Shown one piece after another: positions 58,390 to 64,000 of a stretch of DNA of 64,000 bases (within the stretch, counting starts at the first letter, position 1; each line of letters begins with the position of its first letter). The translations under genes were made by a program, and so were the position numbers. This stretch comes from Caulobacteraceae bacterium (lineage in GTDB: Bacteria > Pseudomonadota > Alphaproteobacteria > Caulobacterales > Caulobacteraceae), in the NCBI GenBank assembly GCA_947475415.1, contig CANJLH010000008.1, positions 62,001 to 126,000 on the forward strand. The letters are read 5' to 3'. The notes under the pieces were generated by a model that was not told the DNA's origin, ran no database searches, and saw only the letters and a list, made by a program, of their open reading frames with translations.

Positions 58390-60081
58390 TCACGCCGTCT
58401 TCGCCACGGTCAGGCCAAGCTCGGCGATCATCACTTCGCGCATGGCGAACTTCTGCACCTTGCCGGTCACCGTGGTGGGGAAGGTCTCGACGAACCGGAC
58501 GTAGCGCGGAACCTTGTAGTGGGCGATCTGGCCGCGGCAGAACTCGCGCAGGGCGTCCTCGGCGAGGGCCTGGCCGGGCCGCAGGACGATCCAGGCGCAA
58601 AGCTCCTCACCCAGCCGCTTGTCCGGCACGCCGAACACCTGCACGTCCTGGATGGCCGTGTGAGCGTAGAGAAATTCTTCGATCTCGCGGGGATAGACGT
58701 TCTCGCCGCCGCGGATGACCAGGTCCTTGATGCGGCCGGTGATGTTGCAGAAGCCCTCGTCATCCAGCCGGGCCAGGTCGCCGGTATGCATCCAGCCGCC
58801 GGAGTCGATCGCCTCAGCGGTCTTTTCCGGATCGTCCCAGTAACCCAACATTACCGAATAGCCTCGGGTGCAGAGTTCGCCCTGTTCGCCGCGCGGCGTG
58901 ATGCGGCCCTCTGCGTCGACGATTTTTACCTCCAGGTGCGGCTGCACGCGCCCGACTGTCGAAACCCGCCGCTCCAGCGGATCGGTGGTGTCGGACTGAA
59001 AGCTGACCGGCGAAGTCTCTGTCATGCCGTAGGCGATAGTGATCTCGTCCACGTGCACGCGCTCCACCACCTGGCGCATCACCTCCACCGGGCAGGGCGA
59101 TCCGGCCATGATGCCGGTTCTCATGCATTGCAGGTCGAAGCGCTCGAATTCCGGGTCGGCCAGAGCGGCGATGAACATGGTCGGTACGCCATACATGACG
59201 CTGCAGCGCTCGGCCTCGATGGTTTCCAAGAGAGCACGGGCCTCGAAAGCTTCGCCGGGGTAGACCATGGTCGCGGCATGCACGAGACTAACCAGATTGC
59301 CGCCGACCATGCCGAAGCAGTGGTAGAGCGGCACGGGGATGCAGATCCGCTCCCCCGGCTTAAGCCGCATCGCCAGGCCGATGTACTGGGCGTTGTTCAG
59401 AATGTTGTGGTGCGAGAGCGTCGCGCCTTTCGGCGAGCCGGTGGTCCCGCTGGTGAACTGGATGTTGATGGCGTCGTCGAATTGCAACTGGTCAGCCAGA
59501 GTCGCCAGGCGGGCGTGCTCCTCCACCCCGCCAAGGGCGCAAACCTCGGCGAAGGACAGGCAGCCGGGGTGCGGCGCATCCCCCAGGGTCACCACCAGCT
59601 TCAGCTGAGGCAGCCGCCCTGCTTTAAGCGAATTGGGCGTCGAGACCGCAAGTTCCGGCGCCAGGTCTCGCAACATCGCCACATAGTCGCTGGTCTTATG
59701 CCGAACCGCGGTGATCAGCGCCTTGCAACCCACCTTGTTGAGCGCGTACTCGACCTCACCCACCCGATAGGCTGGGTTAATGTTGACCAGCACCAGCCCC
59801 GCCTTGGCGGTGGCGAACTGGGTGACAGTCCATTCCCAACAATTGGGCGCCCAGATGCCGATCCGTTCTCCCGGCGCCAGGCCCAAAGCGACCAGGCCCG
59901 CGGCCAGCGCGTCAACCTGCGCCTTAAGCTCCGCCCAGGTCCATCGCACGGATTGATGGCGAACGATGAGGGCCAGGTCATCCGGGCGCGCGGCCACGGC
60001 CTCGTCGAAATAGACGCCGATGGTCTTGCCGATCAGCGGCGGGCCGTTCGCGCCATGGACGTAACTGGGCGTCATCGACAT
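58390..60081 (-). CDS. AMP-dependent acyl-CoA synthetase/ligase
   Basis: A 563-residue ANL-superfamily enzyme activating a carboxylic acid to acyl-CoA. Motifs: [20 protein letters not shown] (P-loop), [29 protein letters not shown] and the C-terminal lysine-bearing [14 protein letters not shown]. The length and pattern fit medium/long-chain fatty acyl-CoA synthetases (FadD-like). ATG 60081 is chosen because GGGAG lies eight bases upstream; the frame extends five codons further. Confidence 0.94.
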   Translation of the reverse strand: MSMTPSYVHGANGPPLIGKTIGVYFDEAVAARPDDLALIVRHQSVRWTWAELKAQVDALAAGLVALGLAPGERIGIWAPNCWEWTVTQFATAKAGLVLVNINPAYRVGEVEYALNKVGCKALITAVRHKTSDYVAMLRDLAPELAVSTPNSLKAGRLPQLKLVVTLGDAPHPGCLSFAEVCALGGVEEHARLATLADQLQFDDAINIQFTSGTTGSPKGATLSHHNILNNAQYIGLAMRLKPGERICIPVPLYHCFGMVGGNLVSLVHAATMVYPGEAFEARALLETIEAERCSVMYGVPTMFIAALADPEFERFDLQCMRTGIMAGSPCPVEVMRQVVERVHVDEITIAYGMTETSPVSFQSDTTDPLERRVSTVGRVQPHLEVKIVDAEGRITPRGEQGELCTRGYSVMLGYWDDPEKTAEAIDSGGWMHTGDLARLDDEGFCNITGRIKDLVIRGGENVYPREIEEFLYAHTAIQDVQVFGVPDKRLGEELCAWIVLRPGQALAEDALREFCRGQIAHYKVPRYVRFVETFPTTVTGKVQKFAMREVMIAELGLTVAKTA

Positions 60082-60258
60082 CCAAGGGTCTCCCATTCAA
60101 ACCGGAAATTCCGCGCTGTAGCCTGTGGCGTCAAGACTGTGCGCTCGGCCCCGACAGGCGAACCTGCGACAAAGCGCCGGCAAGGGCCGGATGCAAGACG
60201 AACCGGAAATTTCGAAGTATCCTTGTTACGCCGCAATCACACAGGTTTGAGAAACCCG

Positions 60259-61686
60259 ATGTACCGACGTTCCGCCCTCGCCGGCCTCCTGATGGCCGTC
60301 ACGCTCTCTTCCGGCGCCTTGGCCCAGGCGGCCGCGCCTTCGCCGGACGCCATTCCGAAGCAGCATATGGAGGTGGTCGAGTCCTACGGCGGACTGGTGT
60401 CTGGAGACATTGCGACTTTTGTCAGCCAGGTTGGCCAGAAGGTGGCGGTTGCCGCCGGAAAGCCCGGCCAGTGCGGGTTCCATGTGCTGAACACCAACAT
60501 GGTCAATGCCTTCACGACCCCGCCAGGTTGCCACGTCTATATCACCCGCGGTCTGCTCGCGATCATCAACAGCGAGGATGAATTGGCCGGCGTGTTGGGC
60601 CACGAGGTGGGCCATGTGACCGCCAAACACGCGGGCAAACGTCAGACGCGCTCAATCCTGACCGGCCTTGGCGCGCTGGCCGTAGGGATCGCCACGGGAT
60701 CGGGCGAGGCGGCGCAACTGGCCAGCCACGCCGCTCAGTTGAACGTGTTGAGCTATTCGCGGTCTCAGGAATATCAAGCCGACGACCTCGGCGTTCGATA
60801 CATCGGGGTCGCGGGCTATGCGCCGACCGGCATGGTCGACGTGCTCCGGGCCCTGGACCAGGAAGATCGCCTGGACAATCGTCTGCGCGGTGTTGAGGGC
60901 AAGGCCACGGCGGTGTGGGCACGGTCCCACCCCCTGACCACCGACAGAATCTCCCGCGCCGCCCAGCGAGCCCAGGCGGCGGCGGCGAACGGAGCTCCCA
61001 GGGAACGGGAGGCGCCGTTCCTGAACGCCGTTGACGGCTTGCTCTACGGCGATGACCCAGCCCAAGGTTACGTGGAGGGGCGCGTCTTCGCCCACCCCGG
61101 CATGGGGATCGGCTTTAGCGCCCCTCAGGGCTATTCCCTGACCAACACGCCCAGTGCGGTGCTGATCGACAATCCATCGGGCGCCCGCGCCCAGTTCGGC
61201 GCCGGCAAGGCTTCGAGCGATAACCTGGAGGCCTATGTCACCGCCGGCCTGACTCAGATCCTGGGGCAAACGCAGGCCCAGGTCGGTCGGGCGCAGCGGA
61301 CCACCATCAACGGTTTCCCGGTGGTCAGCCAGATGGCCAGCGCGCAGACGAATTCCGGCGTCGCCGAGGTGACGATCACCGCCTACGCCGCCGACGGCGG
61401 CCAGGCCTTTCACTTCGTCACCATTGCTCCGGCCGGACGCAGCGGCGAATTCGAGCCGCTGCTGCGCTCCTTCCACCGGCTAGACGCAAAGGAAATCGCC
61501 GGATGGCGGCCTCGGCGGATCGGGGTGGTGACGGTGCGGACGGGCGATACCGCGGAGTCGCTTTCGCGGCGGATGGCGTTCGCCGACTATCAGCTTGAGC
61601 GCTTCCTGTTGATCAATGCACTTGACGCCAATGCGAAGCTGACGCCCGGCCAGTCGGTGAAGCTGGTGACCTACGAACAGCGGTGA
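60259..61686 (+). CDS. M48 family metalloprotease with C-terminal LysM-like region, exported
   Basis: A 475-residue protein with a signal peptide ([19 protein letters not shown]). The zinc-protease site is [14 protein letters not shown] (HExxH) with the third ligand Glu in [12 protein letters not shown]. After a substrate-type domain, residues about 425-475 ([19 protein letters not shown]...[15 protein letters not shown]) resemble a LysM motif, suggesting peptidoglycan association. Similar to BepA/YfgC periplasmic quality-control proteases. Long apparent reading frame upstream of 60259 is antisense to the ligase gene and is not coding. Coupled to the next gene by GTGA. Confidence 0.92.
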   Translation: MYRRSALAGLLMAVTLSSGALAQAAAPSPDAIPKQHMEVVESYGGLVSGDIATFVSQVGQKVAVAAGKPGQCGFHVLNTNMVNAFTTPPGCHVYITRGLLAIINSEDELAGVLGHEVGHVTAKHAGKRQTRSILTGLGALAVGIATGSGEAAQLASHAAQLNVLSYSRSQEYQADDLGVRYIGVAGYAPTGMVDVLRALDQEDRLDNRLRGVEGKATAVWARSHPLTTDRISRAAQRAQAAAANGAPREREAPFLNAVDGLLYGDDPAQGYVEGRVFAHPGMGIGFSAPQGYSLTNTPSAVLIDNPSGARAQFGAGKASSDNLEAYVTAGLTQILGQTQAQVGRAQRTTINGFPVVSQMASAQTNSGVAEVTITAYAADGGQAFHFVTIAPAGRSGEFEPLLRSFHRLDAKEIAGWRPRRIGVVTVRTGDTAESLSRRMAFADYQLERFLLINALDANAKLTPGQSVKLVTYEQR

Positions 61687-62153
61687 GGCGGCGCCGGGCT
61701 GGGATTGCGGCGATTGAGCGCCTGAAGGCCTGGGCCCGACGACTGAAATCGGAGGTTTTGACGCTCTGGATCGCGGCGCGCGACCCACGAACGCCGTGGC
61801 GCGCGCGGCTGGTGGCTGGCGGCGCTGCGGCCTATGCGCTGAGCCCGATAGACCTGATCCCGGATTTCGTGCCGGTGCTGGGCTATCTGGATGATCTGAT
61901 CATCGTGCCGCTGGGCGTCGCGCTTGCAATCAGACTTATCCCGGCGCCGCTGTTGGGGATCTTCCGCGAACGCGCTGCGGAATTGGCCGTTCGGCCGGTC
62001 AGCCGCACCGCGGCCATGGCCATCGTGATCATCTGGCTGCTCGGCGCCGGGGCCCTGGCGGCGGCATGGCGCGCCGCTCAGCGGGTGGAGAGCCCACCGT
62101 CGAGGACCATGTTTTCACCGGTCACCCAACCGGCCGCATCGCTGCACAGGTAG
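61683..62153 (+). CDS. DUF1232 (YkvA-like) membrane protein
   Basis: A 156-residue protein with the DUF1232 core [32 protein letters not shown] and a C-terminal transmembrane segment ([19 protein letters not shown]). The GTG start overlaps the stop of the M48 gene. Function of DUF1232 is not established. The last 76 bases lie antisense to the 3' end of the SDR gene; an earlier end is not available in this frame. Confidence 0.82.
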   Translation: MRRRRAGIAAIERLKAWARRLKSEVLTLWIAARDPRTPWRARLVAGGAAAYALSPIDLIPDFVPVLGYLDDLIIVPLGVALAIRLIPAPLLGIFRERAAELAVRPVSRTAAMAIVIIWLLGAGALAAAWRAAQRVESPPSRTMFSPVTQPAASLHR

Positions 62154-62815
62154 GCCATGGCCGCATAGAGGTCCTGCGACGACCCCACCCGGCCCAGCGG
62201 AATCCGGGCCAGGATCTGGTCGAACCCGGGCAGTTGCCCCTTGGCGCCGGAAAAGGCGCAGATGCCCGGCACGATGGAGTTGACGGTGATCGCGTCCTTA
62301 CCCACCTCGCGGGCCATGCCGGAGGTCATCAGTTCCAGGGCGCATTTGGACAGGCCGTAGGAATTGCTCCCGGTGGCCGAGGCGGTGGACGAGACGTTGA
62401 TGATCCGGCCGAAGCCGCCCTCGCGCATCAGCGGCACGGCGGCCTGGTAGCAGTTGAGCACGCCAGTGAGATTTACCGCCCATGTGGCGTTCCAGACGTC
62501 CAGAGGACAGTCGAGAATACCGTAGGATTCCGGCTCCCGCCAAAGGGCGGCGTTGTTGATCAGGACGTCCAGACGTCCGAACTCGGCCAGAGTTGCGGCC
62601 ATCAGGGCGTCAACGCTGGCGCGGTCGGTGACATCGGTCTGAACCGCGATGCAACGGGGGCCGGTTTCACTGGCGGCCTGTGTGGCGGCCGAAGCGTCCT
62701 GGATGTCCGCCAACACCACATGGGCGCCGTCGGCGGCGAACAGCTTCGCGAAGTCGCGGCCGAGGCCGCGCCGGGCGCCTGTGATGATGACGACGCGTCC
62801 CGCAAGGTCGCCCAT
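62078..62815 (-). CDS. Short-chain dehydrogenase/reductase
   Basis: A 245-residue classical SDR: cofactor motif [14 protein letters not shown], catalytic Ser in [11 protein letters not shown] and YGLSK, and a closing [10 protein letters not shown]. The acidic residue after strand 2 (LADIQDAS) points to NAD(H). Probably oxidises a secondary alcohol. Downstream member of an SDR-SDR-ligase gene run on the minus strand, 32 bases after the next SDR. Confidence 0.93.
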   Translation of the reverse strand: MGDLAGRVVIITGARRGLGRDFAKLFAADGAHVVLADIQDASAATQAASETGPRCIAVQTDVTDRASVDALMAATLAEFGRLDVLINNAALWREPESYGILDCPLDVWNATWAVNLTGVLNCYQAAVPLMREGGFGRIINVSSTASATGSNSYGLSKCALELMTSGMAREVGKDAITVNSIVPGICAFSGAKGQLPGFDQILARIPLGRVGSSQDLYAAMAYLCSDAAGWVTGENMVLDGGLSTR

Positions 62816-62847
62816 GGCTGTCTCCTTGGCCGCATTCGGGCCGATTA

Positions 62848-63636
62848 TCAGCGGACCACGAAGCCGCCGTCGACGACCAGGGTCTGGCCGGTGATGAAAC
62901 TGGAGGCCGGACTGGCCAGGAAGATCGCCGCCGCGGCGATGTCATGGGGCGTTCCGTAGCGGCCCAGGGGCACGCGCCGAAGCACGGCGTTGTGCATCTT
63001 CATCGCCGCCTCGTCGTTCCGATCCATGCGGCCGGTGTCGATCGGTCCCGGCAGAATGGCGTTCACCTGTATCCTGTCGGCCGCGAAAGCCGAGGCCGCA
63101 TCTTCCGTCATCCGGTTCACCGCCGCCTTGGAGGCGTCATAGGCGAAGCGGATCGGCGCGGCCGGCCGGATCGAGCCCATGGAGGAGATGTTGATGATCC
63201 GCCCTCCCTGCCCGTCCGCACGCATGCGGGCCGCCACTTCGCGCAGGCACAGGAACAGGCCGCGCACATTGGTCTCGTGGATGGTGTCCCAATGTTCGGT
63301 GGAAGCGGTGAGGAACTCGCCGGCGGGATAGATTCCGGCGTTGTTGACCAGGATGTCGATGCGGCCGAGAGCGGCGTGAGCCTGTTCGACAAAGGCCTTC
63401 ACCGAGGTCTCGTCACGCACCTCCAGGCTGAGCGCCACCGCCTCGCCGCCCAAGTCAGCGATTTCCTTCGCCACCGCGTCGGCGCCGCCTGGGGTCCGGC
63501 TGCTCAGCACCACCTTGGCGCCGGCCTGGGCCAGTTCGATAGCAATGACCCGGCCGATGCCCTTGCTGGAGCCGGTGACGATCGCGGTCTTGCCGGCCAG
63601 GCCGAACAGCCCGGTGACGAAATCGGTGGTCGCCAT
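62848..63636 (-). CDS. Short-chain dehydrogenase/reductase
   Basis: A 262-residue classical SDR with TGSSKGIG, NNAGIYP, NISSMGSIRP and YDASKAAV, and the C-terminal VVDGGFVVR. Arg after strand 2 (LSSRTPGG) suggests NADP(H). Four bases after the ligase gene stop and 32 bases before the second SDR, so an operon is likely. With the ligase it suggests breakdown of a cyclic, aromatic or fatty acid. Confidence 0.93.
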   Translation of the reverse strand: MATTDFVTGLFGLAGKTAIVTGSSKGIGRVIAIELAQAGAKVVLSSRTPGGADAVAKEIADLGGEAVALSLEVRDETSVKAFVEQAHAALGRIDILVNNAGIYPAGEFLTASTEHWDTIHETNVRGLFLCLREVAARMRADGQGGRIINISSMGSIRPAAPIRFAYDASKAAVNRMTEDAASAFAADRIQVNAILPGPIDTGRMDRNDEAAMKMHNAVLRRVPLGRYGTPHDIAAAAIFLASPASSFITGQTLVVDGGFVVR

Positions 63637-63640
63637 GCCG

Positions 63641-64000
63641 TCAGGCCTTCACGCGACGGGCCGCGGCGTCCTGCAACAGCGGCTTCAGCTCGCGCTTCAG
63701 CACCTTGGCGTTCTGGTTGATGGGCAGCTCCGGCAGGATCACCAGAGTGCGGGGCACCTTGTTGTCAGCCAGACGCGTGCGGCAGAAGGCGATCAGCTCC
63801 TCCGGCGTCGCCTGGGCGCCGGTCATCAGCGACACGGCGGCGGCGACATCCTCGCCCAGGACCTCATGGTCGACCCCCACAACGGCGGCGTCGCGCACCG
63901 CCGGATGGTCATGCAGCACGGTCTCGATCTCGATGGGGCTGATGTTGTAGCCGCCCCGGATGATCAACTCCTTGGAGCGGCCGGCCATGATCAGGTCGCC
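63641..64000 (-). CDS. AMP-dependent acyl-CoA ligase, C-terminal part
   Basis: Only the last 119 residues are in the window; the gene continues past the end. They show the C-terminal domain of ANL enzymes: AGRSKELIIRGGYNISPIEIE, DAAVVGVDHEVLGEDVAAAV and the catalytic Lys in LPINQNAKVLKREL. Probably activates an acid to its CoA ester as the first gene of the SDR-SDR run. Confidence 0.9.
   Translation of the reverse strand, partial: GDLIMAGRSKELIIRGGYNISPIEIETVLHDHPAVRDAAVVGVDHEVLGEDVAAAVSLMTGAQATPEELIAFCRTRLADNKVPRTLVILPELPINQNAKVLKRELKPLLQDAAARRVKA

Noticed and set aside
58519..60258. Very long plus-strand open frame (over 1,700 bases) leading into the M48 protease gene
   Set aside because: It is antisense to the acyl-CoA ligase; the predicted residues are His/Gln/Arg-rich and meaningless, a side effect of GC-rich codon bias. 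The protease starts at 60259 with a signal peptide.

Overview
The window is GC-rich, densely coding chromosomal DNA from an alphaproteobacterium, most likely a member of the Caulobacteraceae (Caulobacter/Phenylobacterium/Brevundimonas type). This rests on gene content: a MucR/Ros-type regulator, an HdaA homologue next to ppk-ppx, ALA synthase (C4 route to heme), a double cold-shock-domain protein, DUF2842 and the DUF177/ubiquinol-cytochrome c chaperone pair. The genus cannot be fixed by eye. I see no rRNA, CRISPR array, insertion sequence, integrase, attachment site or replication origin; this is core genome. Four tRNA genes are present: Lys(UUU), Pro(UGG), Glu(UUC) and Pro(GGG), all on the minus strand.

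1-12 kb: a truncated SGNH hydrolase, tRNA-Lys, then a minus-strand block with queuosine enzymes (queA-tgt), two cyclophilins, coaD and gyrA. The only gap over 500 bases (9412-9948) lies upstream of gyrA and holds a probable small gene, a clear terminator and a structured region. An NDUFS4-like complex I subunit, tRNA-Pro, a thioesterase, a DUF192 protein and the cold-shock protein follow.

12-29 kb: an AlgJ/AlgI-like polysaccharide O-acetylation pair, tRNA-Glu, an M20 peptidase coupled to recJ, glpX, hom coupled to an aminotransferase, a lipoprotein, PHA synthase, an exported MsrB, argC, the rplM-rpsI operon with a visible promoter and terminator, and heme A synthase.

28-44 kb: ihfA with a MerR regulator, plsX-fabH, DUF177 with the cytochrome bc1 chaperone, bamE, a proton-pumping pyrophosphatase, then the nrdR-ribD-ribE-ribH-nusB-thiL run and glyA. 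In the riboflavin run RibD consists only of its reductase domain and no ribBA is present. A MucR homologue without its zinc-site histidines faces glyA. hemA and hemB are divergent.

44-64 kb: mostly plus strand: motB, the N-end-rule leucyltransferase bpt, a VOC protein, hdaA, ppk-ppx, then rnd, purM, ndk, an ABC-F ATPase, and finally a lipid/acyl-CoA type region (PhyH dioxygenase, two acyl-CoA-ligase-like enzymes, two SDRs) interleaved with an M48 metalloprotease and a DUF1232 membrane protein.

I did not find a clear-cut unknown multi-gene system. The most interesting observations are small: the reductase-only RibD, substitutions at the zinc sites of Tgt and MucR, the unannotated transcription unit upstream of gyrA, and several isolated palindromes near housekeeping genes.
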